64,000 nt of DNA from Cylindrospermum stagnale PCC 7417 (GCF_000317535.1 NC_019757.1:4925501-4989500), one strand, 5' to 3'. Positions 18,484 through 27,469 are shown, counted from the first letter of the stretch. Notes: generated by a model from the sequence alone, not told the origin. Translations and numbers: made by a program.

Positions 18484-19619
18484 TGAACGAATTAGACGCT
18501 TTATCTACAGCAGAAATTGCAGCACAGTTCCAGGTAACTGATAGTGGGGAATGGCCTAGCCTCTGGTATATCTTAAGAAAGCGACCAGATGCAGAACCGT
18601 ATATAGTTCAGTTACTGCAAGGCAAAAATGCAGAACTGAAACAGGACATGATTGGAATGGTTATAAATTATAATAGCCAAACTGTTATTGATAGAATTAT
18701 CCACGCACTCTTGGATGAGAATGAGGGTGTAAGGAAAAAAGCAGCTGATTGCTTGGGGACAATGAAGATTGTGCGAGCAGTTGAGCCACTAATCACTTTA
18801 ACAAGAGACTCTGGTAAGTTAGTTCAGAATAGTGCAATTAACGCTCTAGGAAACATTCGAGATAGACGAGCAACTACTGCTTTATGTGAGTGTATAAAAA
18901 GTCCAGATGAGACTATTCGGATAGATGCTGTTTGTGCGTTGCACAAAATTCGAGATCCAGCTTCTGTAGATGCCATACTGGATGCCTTGGACGATGTATT
19001 AAGTTATATCAGATACCGTGCAGTCAAGACACTTGGTTTACTTGGAGATAAGAAAGCTGTAAAACCTTTAGTAGAGATGTTATATGACAGTGAAGATTAT
19101 GTATGTAATATGTCCGCCGGTGCACTCATTCAACTGTGTGGAGTAGAAGATATTCCCTATCTTACCGAAGTCTTGATAGAAGAAGACGACGAGGATGTGC
19201 GGGATTATTTAGAGTATTGTATTGAACAAATACAAGCTGGGCCTCCGCCCGAAATTCCCCGTGAACAGTGGCTTTACAGAGCTTGGTTGAGTGAACCCAC
19301 GATTAATGCTAGCTCAGATGTCTGTCAATTTTTTGAAGATGGAACGGGGGAATTTAAGTATTTCAACATGGGAGTTACCAGTGATGAAGTCCCTTTTCAC
19401 TTCCGAGTAGAAGAGGAGAAAATTTATTTTTTATTAGAGAATCAAGAACAATGGATAGAAACTAAGTTTGAAATTGAAGAAACCACATATGACCATTATG
19501 ATGAAGGAGATGTACCCTGTTTTAAATTGCTATTAACACAAGACCCTTTGACTCTTAGTTACCAACAAAGTGCCACATATTATCATCTAATAGGAGACAC
19601 TCCCATCAAGTTCAGCTAG
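18483..19619 (+). CDS. HEAT-repeat (PBS-lyase type) protein with extra C-terminal domain
   Basis: Residues about 50-255 form six or so HEAT-like repeats of about 31 residues: VRKKAADCLGTMKIVRAVEPL, VQNSAINALGNIRDRRATTAL, IRIDAVCALHKIRDPASVDAI, IRYRAVKTLGLLGDKKAVKPL and similar. The last 120 residues form a separate beta-rich domain (FFEDGTGEFKYFNMGV; FHFRVEEEKIYFLLENQ; YYHLIGDTPIKFS). HEAT repeats of this type bind proteins; in cyanobacteria some act as phycobilin lyases. Here no phycobilisome gene is near and the toxin context points to a binding or immunity role. The precise function is unknown. Confidence 0.65.
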   Translation: MNELDALSTAEIAAQFQVTDSGEWPSLWYILRKRPDAEPYIVQLLQGKNAELKQDMIGMVINYNSQTVIDRIIHALLDENEGVRKKAADCLGTMKIVRAVEPLITLTRDSGKLVQNSAINALGNIRDRRATTALCECIKSPDETIRIDAVCALHKIRDPASVDAILDALDDVLSYIRYRAVKTLGLLGDKKAVKPLVEMLYDSEDYVCNMSAGALIQLCGVEDIPYLTEVLIEEDDEDVRDYLEYCIEQIQAGPPPEIPREQWLYRAWLSEPTINASSDVCQFFEDGTGEFKYFNMGVTSDEVPFHFRVEEEKIYFLLENQEQWIETKFEIEETTYDHYDEGDVPCFKLLLTQDPLTLSYQQSATYYHLIGDTPIKFS

Positions 19620-19642
19620 AAATAAGCTAGAATTTTTAATAA

Positions 19643-19948
19643 CTTAGCTACCTTATTCTTTTGTTATGGATTTCTCAGCTTACTTATTTTCATATATTAG
19701 CTGATATTAATAGCCACTTAGTTAATGAAAAAAGCAAAAGTCCCGATGGAACACCAGAACTTGATCATACAGTTGAGGTAGGAACTCATTGGAATACAAT
19801 CGGTCATAATCAGACTCAGGCTGAACGTGTAGCTTGGTTTAATGATATAAATAACCATCAAGTAATTTGCGGGCATCATAACTCTAGTAAAAAAGGGCCA
19901 ACTTATAATAAAAAAGTAGGTCAAAATTTTAAGGGGCCAGGTGAGTAA
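19643..19948 (+). pseudogene. Orphan HNH-type nuclease toxin tip
   Basis: An open frame that lacks a good start codon (a TTG at 19661 is the only candidate) reads SPDGTPELDHTVEVGTHWN, then GHNQTQAERVAWFND, then NHQVICGHHNSSKKGPTYN. The 'LDH ... WN ... NHQV.C..HN..K' arrangement is that of HNH/Endo VII-like nuclease toxin tips of polymorphic systems. In these, the Asp-His pair and the later Asn-His pair bind the metal. It is a displaced tip with its own following immunity candidate (19980-20618). Confidence 0.55.
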
Positions 19949-19979
19949 CCAATATTGACCTAACTGTTGGAGCTTTATT

Positions 19980-20618
19980 ATGAGAATAACCTACACACTT
20001 TGGAATCCAATTATTAATTCAGACCGCACAGGCTGTAGTTTTGATGTAACTCCAGGTCTTTATCAAGTTGCTTCTGGAACCCTAGATTTAATGAAAGAAT
20101 TTTTACAATGTTTGGGAATTGAAGCTGAACCAAGAGAGTGGAATATTGAACCTTTCTGTAGTGCTTACTATTCAGAAGACATGGTGTCCGAATATTATCA
20201 ATCTCGCCATCTAATGGCTTGGCGAGTAAATATTTCTTTCACACAAACTTACAGGGAATACTCAGATTTAGAGTTCTGTATGTTTAATCCAGTTGCTGTA
20301 TGGAATGGCAAGGATGATACATGGGAAGAAATGGAAGATTCCTGGGATTGGAAGAGTATGCAGTACATTGCCATTGTAGACTTTGAGCTTTGGGAATGGA
20401 GCGGATTTTTAGAAGATTACCAATTACAAAAACAACCTATTTTTGCCCAATGTATGAATTTTGAAACTTACCTTTTACGTGGATTATTTCGTCAGGTAAG
20501 ATTTAACTTAGGAGTAATTAATTTTCCCGATGAAGAAGAAAAGGTCATGGAGTTCTTACGTGCTTGTGAGCAGTATGATGTTTCAAATAACTGGGCAAAA
20601 ACTTTGGCTGGATGGTAA
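19980..20618 (+). CDS. Candidate immunity protein behind the HNH toxin tip
   Basis: This is a 212-residue acidic protein, ATG 19980 with TTGGAG a few bases upstream. Segments FLQCLGIEAEPREWNIEPF and DFELWEWSGFLEDYQLQ are Trp-rich and polar, with no membrane segment. It is distantly related to the frameshifted gene at 13.9 kb, so the island holds at least two members of this family. Placement 31 bases behind the nuclease-like tip suggests it neutralises that toxin. I do not recognise a named family. Confidence 0.5.
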   Translation: MRITYTLWNPIINSDRTGCSFDVTPGLYQVASGTLDLMKEFLQCLGIEAEPREWNIEPFCSAYYSEDMVSEYYQSRHLMAWRVNISFTQTYREYSDLEFCMFNPVAVWNGKDDTWEEMEDSWDWKSMQYIAIVDFELWEWSGFLEDYQLQKQPIFAQCMNFETYLLRGLFRQVRFNLGVINFPDEEEKVMEFLRACEQYDVSNNWAKTLAGW

Positions 20619-20709
20619 ATTTTTTATTAAAAGTCAGAGTGCAATATATTAAAAAATGGAAAATCTACAGAAAAATCACCCAGCCTACTAACTGTTGGAA
20701 TTTTATACT

Positions 20710-20836
20710 GACTTAGACACCATATCTGCAAAAAATGGGTATCCGCCTGCTTTAGTGTTGGGATGCAAATCTCTAAATGGTTCTGATAGTGAACTTCTGG
20801 TTTTTAGTTTATAGATTGTTTTGCTAAAGCAGTCTA
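20710..20836 (+). repeat. Direct repeat, copy 2 (displaced gene end)
   Basis: Second copy of the 127 bases at 18096-18222, here without the body of the gene. It carries the codons for the last 35 residues of the 17256 protein and its stop. The bases that follow match copy 1 again after the latter's extra 88 or so bases. No functional gene results. Confidence 0.85.
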
Positions 20837-20904
20837 CTAATATTGTATGCAGGTTTTATAAGTAGGTGGGCGTTAAAAAATATAAGATAGACCTAACCCC
20901 CCAG

Positions 20905-20929
20905 CCCCCTTCCCTACGAGGGAAGGGGG
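20905..20929. repeat. Palindromic C/G-rich interspersed repeat
   Basis: CCCCCTTCCCT (20905-20915) pairs perfectly with AGGGAAGGGGG (20919-20929) around the loop ACG. Part of a common cyanobacterial dispersed hairpin. It lies in the roughly 480-base region between 20619 and 21096, which otherwise holds only the displaced gene end. Confidence 0.7.
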
Positions 20930-21096
20930 AGAGGAATGTTCACGAGGTTTTATATTTAATTGTGCCAAGCTACTTAAAACTATACATTGATGATAACTGT
21001 AAAACTTAGGCTGAAAAAGTACTGAAAATGCATTGTATACAGGTAGCTATTGCACCCCCTCAAACCAAGACTTCATCAGTTCTGAAATAAAGTTAG

Positions 21097-21294
21097 ATGA
21101 CCACCCATACTCAAACCCACCAAATAAAGACTGAATTAACCCTACACGACACCGCACAAACTCCCCTAACCATCCACGCCATTACCCTCAACCTCACCAC
21201 CCAAAACGACACCCCTATCGAGTCCCATCTCACCTTCCAAATCAACCCAGAACTTTACCAACGCATTTACCCCGCAGTATGTAGGTTGGGTTGA
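21097..21294 (+). pseudogene. Short Thr-rich open frame truncated by a MITE
   Basis: The first 60 codons (MTTHTQTHQIKTELTLHD...) have a regular beta-strand pattern and a codon use richer in C than the surroundings. The frame then runs into the inverted-repeat element at 21281, which provides the last residues VCRLG and the stop. The original protein was probably longer. No family recognised. Confidence 0.4.
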
Positions 21295-21370
21295 ACAGAG
21301 TGAAACCCAACAATTATTTTGATTTTGAGTAGCTAATTAATTTTGGGTTTCGTTCCTCAACCCAACCTAC
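21281..21370. mobile_element. MITE-like element with GTAGGTTGGGTTGA ends
   Basis: Starts GTAGGTTGGGTTGA (21281-21294) and ends TCAACCCAACCTAC (to 21370), a perfect 14-base inverted repeat. Internal AACCCAACA and TTGGGTTTCGTTCC segments also pair. This element type is widespread in Nostoc-like genomes. At 90 bases it has no coding capacity. Confidence 0.75.
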
Positions 21371-21974
21371 TACTAATAGACATTTTTTACTAGGCTGATT
21401 CCGAGTTTTATACGTGTAACTTGGGAAGAATTGTAAATAATTGTTGTAAAAATGGCTTGTCTAATTTACTGAATTGCCTATAAATGGTATCAGGGCAATC
21501 AAAGATTTTAATCGAAGGCGTGCAAGATGTGAGCATTCTCGTAAATGCATAAAATGTCAAAATTTAAAATGAAATAGCCTTACCAAAAGGGGCGCATTTT
21601 CTAATGCTTCCCTCAAAGGGAAGAGAAAATAAGAAATTAGGAAAGAAATAAGTTAGAAAAAGATATTTCAATTTCGCTAAAAGCTAACCTTGGTATCACT
21701 GCATCTTGCAGGAGTAAAGTTTATTCTTGGTAACCTGATTCTTGGGGCTGAGGATAAAGATAAACTTGGAGTTCATTGTGATTAGCTGCCTATTGTCTTG
21801 ATTTATTTTCCCTAGATGTGTTGTCAAGTTTGTGTCGCTAGACATAAGCGTCTGCAAATGATAGCTTGCTAAAAAGTAGAAGACAGATCAAGCCTCTTAG
21901 TTGATAATTGGTAATTGTGTAAAAGCTATAACTCATTGCCAATTTGTCAGTATTACAGATGAGTAGCAACAACA
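21371..21974. other. Intergenic region upstream of the amidase gene
   Basis: About 600 bases without a supported gene on either strand. It marks the change from the AT-rich toxin island to the housekeeping-like codon use of the amidase. The promoter of the amidase gene is presumably in the last 100 bases; no clear motif is visible. Confidence 0.4.
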
Positions 21975-23372
21975 ATGAATGATATTGATTTAGCTTTTAC
22001 CCCTGCACTGGAGTTAGCAAAATTAATCCGTCGCCGGGAAGTGTCGCCGCTAGAGTTGGTGGAATTATATTTAGAACGGATTGAGCGCTTAAATCCGCAA
22101 TTGGGAAGTTATTTTACGGTAACTTCAGAATTGGCGATCGCAGATGCCAAAGCCAAAACCCAATTACTGACAACGACTGCCGAACTACCACCGTTTTTTG
22201 GTGTGCCGATTTCCATCAAAGACCTCAACGCTGTAGCGGGTGTTACCTGTACCTACGGTAATCCGGTATTGATGAACAATATCGCTGACTTTGATGATGG
22301 AGTCGTGACGCGAATTAAACAAGCTGGGTTGATTATTCTCGGCAAAACCGCGACTTCAGAAATAGGTTCACTTCCTTACAGCGAAAGCGCGGGATTTCCC
22401 CCAGCGAGAAACCCGTGGAATTTGGATTACACCCCCGGCGGTTCCAGTGGTGGTGCAGCATCATCAGTAGCAGCGGGATTATCTGCGATCGCTCAAGGTT
22501 CTGATGGTGGTGGTTCAATTCGTGGCCCTGCGGCTTGTTGCGGCTTAGTGGGGATAAAACCATCGCGGGGAAGAGTGACAAAAGCACCGTTAGGCGATCG
22601 CCTCGCGGGGATTGCTACCAATGGACCAATCGCCCGTACCGTCGCTGATGCCGCCGCCTTATTAGATGCCATATCCGGTTATGCCACAGGTGATCCCTAC
22701 TGGTTACCGAATCCCGAACCATCATTTCTCGCCGCCACTCAAGGGAAATTGGGTAGTTTGCGAATTGCCTATGGTACTAGCATTCCTCCCATCGGGGAAG
22801 CTGACGCCAACTGCAAAGCAGCTGTTTTGCAAACAGTCCAGTTATTAGAGCAACTCGGACACCAAGTTGAAGAGAAATCTCCAGATGTCAGCGGGTTAAT
22901 CGAACCGTTTCAAGTCGTATGGCAAGCGGGAATCGCCGCTGCCGGAATTCCGCCAGAGGCATTGCAGCTGATGAACCGCTGGCTAATCGCCCAAACTGGT
23001 TCTGTCGTTGAGTACCTGCAAGCAGTTGCCCAAATGCAGATCGTTTCACGGCAAATAGTCGCGTTTTTCGATACCGTCGATGTCTTGGTGTTGCCTGTTT
23101 ATCTGCATTCACCGATCCAAGTTGGCGAATGGGCTAATTTGACTCCAGAAGAGACATTTGAAAAGATTATTCACTGGGTTGCACCTTGTCCGCCAGTAAA
23201 TGCCACCGGACAACCTGCGATCGCTATTCCTGTAGGTTTTGATCAAAATAATTTACCCATGAGTGTACAGCTAATTGGCAAACCCGCCGCCGAAGCCACC
23301 CTCATCAGCCTTGCAGCCCAATTAGAAGCAGCTAACCCTTGGATTGGGCATCGTCCAGTATTTGCGACATAA
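21975..23372 (+). CDS. Amidase of the amidase-signature family
   Basis: Hydrolyses a carboxylic amide via a Ser-cisSer-Lys triad, all of which can be seen: Lys82 in PISIKDLN, the cis-Ser in PGGSSGGAAS (Ser157) and the nucleophile in GSDGGGSIRGPA (Ser181). The length of 465 residues is normal for the family. It lies alone, so it is unlikely to be the GatA subunit of the aspartyl/glutamyl-tRNA amidotransferase; no gatB or gatC is adjacent. Substrate specificity cannot be read from the sequence. Cytoplasmic; no signal peptide. Confidence 0.85.
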   Translation: MNDIDLAFTPALELAKLIRRREVSPLELVELYLERIERLNPQLGSYFTVTSELAIADAKAKTQLLTTTAELPPFFGVPISIKDLNAVAGVTCTYGNPVLMNNIADFDDGVVTRIKQAGLIILGKTATSEIGSLPYSESAGFPPARNPWNLDYTPGGSSGGAASSVAAGLSAIAQGSDGGGSIRGPAACCGLVGIKPSRGRVTKAPLGDRLAGIATNGPIARTVADAAALLDAISGYATGDPYWLPNPEPSFLAATQGKLGSLRIAYGTSIPPIGEADANCKAAVLQTVQLLEQLGHQVEEKSPDVSGLIEPFQVVWQAGIAAAGIPPEALQLMNRWLIAQTGSVVEYLQAVAQMQIVSRQIVAFFDTVDVLVLPVYLHSPIQVGEWANLTPEETFEKIIHWVAPCPPVNATGQPAIAIPVGFDQNNLPMSVQLIGKPAAEATLISLAAQLEAANPWIGHRPVFAT

Positions 23373-23457
23373 TGGCAAAATTGACGCGCTAGGTATAACC
23401 ACGAAAACTCCCTGTGTTGCTAAAATCAGGCAATGATGAAAGACAGGCAGGAAAAAG

Positions 23458-24015
23458 GTGACAATTGAAATCTACGTCAGCACCGATATAGAAGCAGATG
23501 GCCCGATTCCCGGACCCCACTCAATGCTTAGTCTTGCCTCAGCTGCGTATACCGCAGACAAACAATTGGTTGCGACTTTTACAGCTAATTTAGAAACCTT
23601 GCCAGGCGCACAAGGGCATCCCAAAACCATGAAATGGTGGTCAGAACAGCCAGCCGCTTGGGCAGCTAGTCGAGTCAACCCACAGCCCCCTTTGGCGGTG
23701 ATGCAGTCTTATCACTCCTGGCTTTTAGTGTTGCCAGGTCAACCAATCTTTGTTGGCTATCCAGCCGCCTTTGACTTTATGTTTGTCTACTGGTACTTGA
23801 TGAACTTTGTAGGGGATAGCCCATTTGAATACTCGTCCTTAGATATCCGCTCCTATGCGATGGCATTCCTGAAACAAAACTACAGCCAATCAGGCAAGCA
23901 AAATCTACCTGCTGCATGGTTAAAAAATCTTCCATTGGCGCACATTGCCTTGGATGATGCCATACAGCAAGGGGAGTTATTCTGTAATCTGTTGCAAGCG
24001 AATCTACAGCGTTGA
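23458..24015 (+). CDS. DEDDh-type 3'-5' exonuclease family protein
   Basis: Motif ExoI is [12 protein letters not shown] (Asp10, Glu12). ExoII is probably Asp103 or nearby in YPAAFDFMF. ExoIII is [10 protein letters not shown] (His162, Asp167), which places it in the DEDDh group with RNase T and the DNA polymerase III epsilon subunit. At 185 residues it is a bare nuclease domain. The start is GTG 23458 with GGAAAAAGG directly before it. DNA or RNA as substrate cannot be decided. Confidence 0.75.
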   Translation: MTIEIYVSTDIEADGPIPGPHSMLSLASAAYTADKQLVATFTANLETLPGAQGHPKTMKWWSEQPAAWAASRVNPQPPLAVMQSYHSWLLVLPGQPIFVGYPAAFDFMFVYWYLMNFVGDSPFEYSSLDIRSYAMAFLKQNYSQSGKQNLPAAWLKNLPLAHIALDDAIQQGELFCNLLQANLQR

Positions 24016-24266
24016 TCGCACCTGTGAGATTTTGTCAAAGATTTCCGATAACGAAGAATTGTCTATTTGTCGTTGTCGGAAATGCCTCGCTGCTTTGAGA
24101 AGCCCCAGATATTGCTTTATAAAAAAGTAGGCTGAAAACCCTGGAATCAAAACCTAAAAACCCAAAAAGTTTTTAGCTATTTCGCCGTAAGCCTCCCACT
24201 GTACTCGGTACTCCGAGTCAGTGGTGAGATATAAGGCGGTTAAAAACGAAGCGACCTCCGACCAAT

Positions 24267-24452
24267 TTAAGCCGTAGGCTTGACAGAGAAGAGGTCAGCG
24301 TCGTTTTTAACAGTTTCTATATTTTTATTTGGCAGTCTATCAACCCAATCTTCTACTATCTGCGTGACTGTCTTATCCTTGATTGCAGCATATTGGCGGA
24401 GCTTGTTTAATCTGCGTTCAGACATCCTGACATTTAATCTAGTAGTTTTCAT
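24267..24452 (-). CDS. Ribbon-helix-helix (CopG/Arc-type) DNA-binding protein paired with TnpB
   Basis: A 61-residue protein with the RHH pattern: strand TTRLNVRMS, helix [14 protein letters not shown], turn, helix [13 protein letters not shown]. It is transcribed away from tnpB, with the ATGs about 60 bases apart. The second TnpB unit in this window has a close homologue (33365-33541) in the same arrangement. RHH dimers commonly bind inverted repeats in their own promoter, and such repeats are present between the two genes. I infer autoregulation and control of tnpB. An antitoxin role without a toxin partner is less likely. Confidence 0.7.
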   Translation of the reverse strand: MKTTRLNVRMSERRLNKLRQYAAIKDKTVTQIVEDWVDRLPNKNIETVKNDADLFSVKPTA

Positions 24453-24490
24453 ATTTGTCTACCCAATGTTATTACAAATATGCTAGCATA
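24450..24490. promoter_or_regulatory. Candidate RHH operator in the divergent RHH-tnpB promoter
   Basis: CATATTTGT (24450-24458) and ACAAATATG (24474-24482) are a perfect 9-base inverted repeat with a 15-base spacer. The perfect palindrome TATGCTAGCATA (24479-24490) overlaps the right arm. They lie between the two divergent start codons, where an RHH autorepressor would bind. Confidence 0.45.
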
Positions 24491-24514
24491 CTATTGACTG
24501 CTAAGGACGGACAA

Positions 24515-25729
24515 GTGAAAACAGCACACCAATACAAGTTACGACCAACAAAACAACAAGCCATTGAAATAGATAGATGGCTGTCTATGCTTTGCGCCCA
24601 GTATAATTTCTTGTTGGCTGATAGATTTGATTGGTATGAGTGCAATCGCTCACCGATTAATGCTTGTCCTCTTGTGTGCCATATACCAGAGTTACGGGAT
24701 AGTCCAGACTATTACTCACAAAAGAAAACGTTACCACATCTGAAAAAGACTCATCCTTGGTACAGGGAAATTTACTCGCAAGTACTACAGGATATAGTTA
24801 AACGAGTGAAGCTAACATTTGACCGTTTTCTTCAAGGTGATAGCAATGGTAGGCGTAGCGGTAGACCAAGATTTAAGCCCCGTGAGCGTTATCGAACTTT
24901 TACATATCCACAGATGAAAGATGGGTGTTTGCAAGATAATATGATAACTTTACCGATGTTCGGTATCGTTAAGGTTATTTTACATCGCCCAATACCGGAA
25001 GGTTTTAAAATCAAAACAGCATCAGTCACAAAAAAAGCTGATGGTTATTATTTGACTTTGAGCCTTGAAGATACAACAGTTCCAGTTCTTAAACCTGATT
25101 TAAATCCAGATTCAATTACAGGTATCGACCTTGGTCTCAAGGCATTTTTGACAACTTCTGAGGGTGATGCTATTTCAATTCCTCAACATTACCGCAAATC
25201 TCAGAAGCGCTTACGGGTGATTCAAAAACGAATATCCCGGCGAAAAAAAGGAAGTAATCGGCGCAAGAAAGCGATTAATCAAGTTGCAAAGCAACACAAG
25301 AAAGTTGCGGATAAGCGCCGTGACTTTCAATTTAAAACAGCTAACCATCTATTAAAAAAATATGACGTCATAGTTCACGAAGATTTAAACATCAAAGGTC
25401 TAACACGATCCATGCTAGCCTTATCTGTGCATGATGCTGGATGGTCAAGTTTTCTGTCAATCCTAACCACCAAAGCCGGAAATGCTGGGTTGTTGGTAAT
25501 TGCTGTGAATCCATCGGGTACTTCACTTGATTGTTCTAGTTGTGGGGTGAAAGTTCCCAAAAAACTGCATGAGCGTTGGCACGACTGCCCTAATTGTGAG
25601 TGTAGGCTTGACCGTGACCACAACGCAGCAATCAATATCAAAAATAGAGCGGTAGGGCATTCCGTTCTTAAAGCCAAGAGCCTCCTCAGCAATAGCCGGA
25701 TTGTCTTGGAAGCCCACACTTACTCGTAG
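24515..25729 (+). CDS. tnpB: TnpB, RNA-guided nuclease of IS1341-type element
   Basis: Start GTG 24515 ([15 protein letters not shown]) with AAGGACGG upstream; earlier in-frame starts give residues unlike the family. The length of 404 residues is standard. The RuvC catalytic residues are intact: Asp205 (GIDLGL), Glu289 (HEDLNI) and Asp368 (DRDHNAA). The zinc ribbon CSSC...CPNC is also intact. A basic bridge [13 protein letters not shown] follows the first motif. TnpB cuts DNA guided by an RNA made from the 3' end of its own gene and the element end, promoting retention of the element. The stop codon lies in the loop of the conserved 3' hairpin. Confidence 0.9.
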   Translation: MKTAHQYKLRPTKQQAIEIDRWLSMLCAQYNFLLADRFDWYECNRSPINACPLVCHIPELRDSPDYYSQKKTLPHLKKTHPWYREIYSQVLQDIVKRVKLTFDRFLQGDSNGRRSGRPRFKPRERYRTFTYPQMKDGCLQDNMITLPMFGIVKVILHRPIPEGFKIKTASVTKKADGYYLTLSLEDTTVPVLKPDLNPDSITGIDLGLKAFLTTSEGDAISIPQHYRKSQKRLRVIQKRISRRKKGSNRRKKAINQVAKQHKKVADKRRDFQFKTANHLLKKYDVIVHEDLNIKGLTRSMLALSVHDAGWSSFLSILTTKAGNAGLLVIAVNPSGTSLDCSSCGVKVPKKLHERWHDCPNCECRLDRDHNAAINIKNRAVGHSVLKAKSLLSNSRIVLEAHTYS

Positions 25730-25750
25730 AGAAGTGTGGGAGATGTCACG
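25713..25750 (+). ncRNA. Conserved hairpin of the candidate TnpB guide (omega/re) RNA, element 1
   Basis: CCCACACTT (25713-25721) pairs with AAGTGTGGG (25732-25740), followed by AGATGTCACG. The 20-mer GAAGTGTGGGAGATGTCACG (25731-25750) is identical in the second TnpB element at 32074-32093 on the other strand, although the flanking DNA differs. This overlaps the end of tnpB and precedes the right end, where guide scaffolds are located in IS605-group elements. The full transcript probably runs to about 25818 and beyond into flanking DNA as guide. Confidence 0.5.
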
Positions 25751-25816
25751 TTAAGGAATCTAGTTTAAGTGGTCTCGTTGAACCAAGAATCCCCGTCTAT
25801 GAAAGAGCGGGGAGTG

Positions 25817-27142
25817 TCAAATCTGGAAACCCTCGATATAAGACTTAATCGTGGGTAACGCCGTCATTTTTTCATAGAAGAAATTGTTCACAATTTTCAT
25901 TACTTCCGCCTGGGCTACATCTACCTCAGCATCGAGGGGAGTGCCAGGCTCTTGGCGGCACAGACTACGGTATAAACGCAGCAGATGGCGGACTATTTCC
26001 GACTCTTCTTCCCCCTCCAAGACCTTGACTACTGAGATAATCAGTTCATCCGCCTGATCAAGAATGGTGTCGATATCAAAAACAGTGGTCTTGTCCCTAG
26101 CTTCTTGGACAGTTCGCACTAGGGCATGGACTTGATAGAGTAGCGCCGCAGGTTCATCAAACAACTCACGCAGAAAAGCGGCTTCTTCATAACGCCCGTT
26201 CAGTCGGAAGATGTTGTAAAGACGCTTTGCGGCTTTGCCGTAGTTGAGATTATCGCCTTTAACGCATTTTTTGACTTCATTTTCCAACCGTACCACATAA
26301 CTATCCATGACGTCAGTGGAGACCTGCTTCACCAGCTTGGCAAAGATTGGGGCTGATTCAGCATCTAAGTAAACCTCCTGGAAGTAGCCGTCCAGATAGC
26401 CGTCTAGTGGAGTGATGACACCATCTGGCGCTTCCCAGGTGACATCCAACATATTACTGGCATTGGACAACTGACCGCGTATCGTGTCGGCAATCACCCA
26501 GTCTAGCTTGCACCAACCGGGGTCTTGTGCTACAGAATCCCAGGTGATGACTATAGGATTACCCAAGGCATCGATAGCTTCGATTTGACCAGCAACAAGA
26601 TCATTGGGTAGCCAGCTAATTGGTGAACCAACACGCATAGTTTGTTTTCCCCGAATCACTTCTTGGGGGTAGCTACCAAACTTCAACTCAAGTAACTGGT
26701 AACTGGGGCCAGATAAGCTGTTGAGCCCCTTTTCGCGCATGATTTTAGCAAGAATTTCGCAGGCTTCGGTGCGAGTGGGTGCAATGATATTCACTCGCTC
26801 AAAGTAGTCACAGTCACCGGGATAGGTTTGAATTTTCGATTGAGCCGCTGAACCAGAAAGCGCTAATGCAGTTTCCACGACACCAGGAACATCGTCAAAT
26901 TCTACGATTTTGCCAATGGTGCGAAACCGTGCCAGCTGTTGTGGGTCGAAATCCAACATGGTGACTTTGTGCCCAAAAACACCAGTTTCTTTATCCACCA
27001 CAATATCGCTGTCGCCTGTCGCCTCGGTGATGGACTTCATCCAGCGTTCTAATTCTTGCTCATTGAGTTGAACCCCTAAACGATTAGCAGATTCCACAAC
27101 GCGGTTACGTGTATCTAGAGTTTTATCATTTGTATCTGTCAT
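25817..27142 (-). CDS. Predicted Pol-beta-superfamily nucleotidyltransferase-like protein, function unknown
   Basis: A 441-residue cytoplasmic protein. The segment ALSGSAAQ (about residues 93-100) is followed 11 residues after the GS by GDCDYFERV. This fits the G-S-x(9-13)-D-x-D pattern of Pol-beta-fold nucleotidyltransferases. The C-terminal half is helical and acidic (DTILDQADELIISVVKVLEGEEE). I do not recognise a named family. The last residues EGFQI and the TGA stop abut the right end of the TnpB element, so the native C-terminus may have been trimmed or replaced. Confidence 0.5.
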   Translation of the reverse strand: MTDTNDKTLDTRNRVVESANRLGVQLNEQELERWMKSITEATGDSDIVVDKETGVFGHKVTMLDFDPQQLARFRTIGKIVEFDDVPGVVETALALSGSAAQSKIQTYPGDCDYFERVNIIAPTRTEACEILAKIMREKGLNSLSGPSYQLLELKFGSYPQEVIRGKQTMRVGSPISWLPNDLVAGQIEAIDALGNPIVITWDSVAQDPGWCKLDWVIADTIRGQLSNASNMLDVTWEAPDGVITPLDGYLDGYFQEVYLDAESAPIFAKLVKQVSTDVMDSYVVRLENEVKKCVKGDNLNYGKAAKRLYNIFRLNGRYEEAAFLRELFDEPAALLYQVHALVRTVQEARDKTTVFDIDTILDQADELIISVVKVLEGEEESEIVRHLLRLYRSLCRQEPGTPLDAEVDVAQAEVMKIVNNFFYEKMTALPTIKSYIEGFQI

Positions 27143-27469
27143 TGTTTATACTTCATTCAATTTTGTGATTGTACTTTATAATTGATTCAAAATAAAGTGA
27201 TTTTTGTAATTTAATAACATTGGTTGAAGATTTTTTGGTGATCAAAATGCGGCTGATTTCACAGCGATCAATCATTGGTAGCAAGTTAAGGCTGTAAGGC
27301 AGGTTTCAAGGATATTTTAGAAAGTTTTTGAAATAAAAATTTGTCGCAGCCTCGTTGTTTTTCTCTCCAAGGGTGCAAAAATTAGTAGAGACGTTGCCTA
27401 CAACGTCTCTACAAGGGTTTTGCATAATGCATATTAAAGTTTCGGCTTTAAAGCTATGTCGATGAGAAA
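27143..27469. other. Intergenic region with a palindromic repeat
   Basis: Contains the perfect 12-base stem GTAGAGACGTTG (27385-27396) / CAACGTCTCTAC (27401-27412) with loop CCTA, a very common dispersed repeat of cyanobacteria. It lies upstream of the 441-residue gene and downstream of the 163-residue gene, both on the minus strand. It could act as a weak terminator for the latter but lacks a clear U-tract. Confidence 0.55.

Larger units (their letters stand above)
24190..25818 (+). mobile_element. IS200/IS605-group (IS1341-type, TnpB-only) element carrying an RHH gene
   Basis: The unit contains a reverse-oriented RHH gene, tnpB, and a 3' hairpin region. The left end is marked by an imperfect hairpin near 24190-24222 (CACTG.ACTCGG / CCGAGT.CAGTG). 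The right end is marked by the hairpin CCCCG...CGGGG (25791-25812) and AGTGTCAA. No tnpA (Y1 transposase) is present, so it cannot move without help. The exact ends are inferred from the hairpins. The right end touches the stop codon of the 441-residue gene on the minus strand. Confidence 0.6.

Noticed and set aside
18483-19619. HEAT protein as a phycobilin lyase
   Set aside because: No phycobilisome genes nearby, an extra C-terminal domain, and a toxin-immunity context.
21975-23372. Amidase as GatA of the tRNA amidotransferase
   Set aside because: No gatB or gatC neighbour, and the sequence is no closer to GatA than to other amidase-signature enzymes as far as I can judge by eye.
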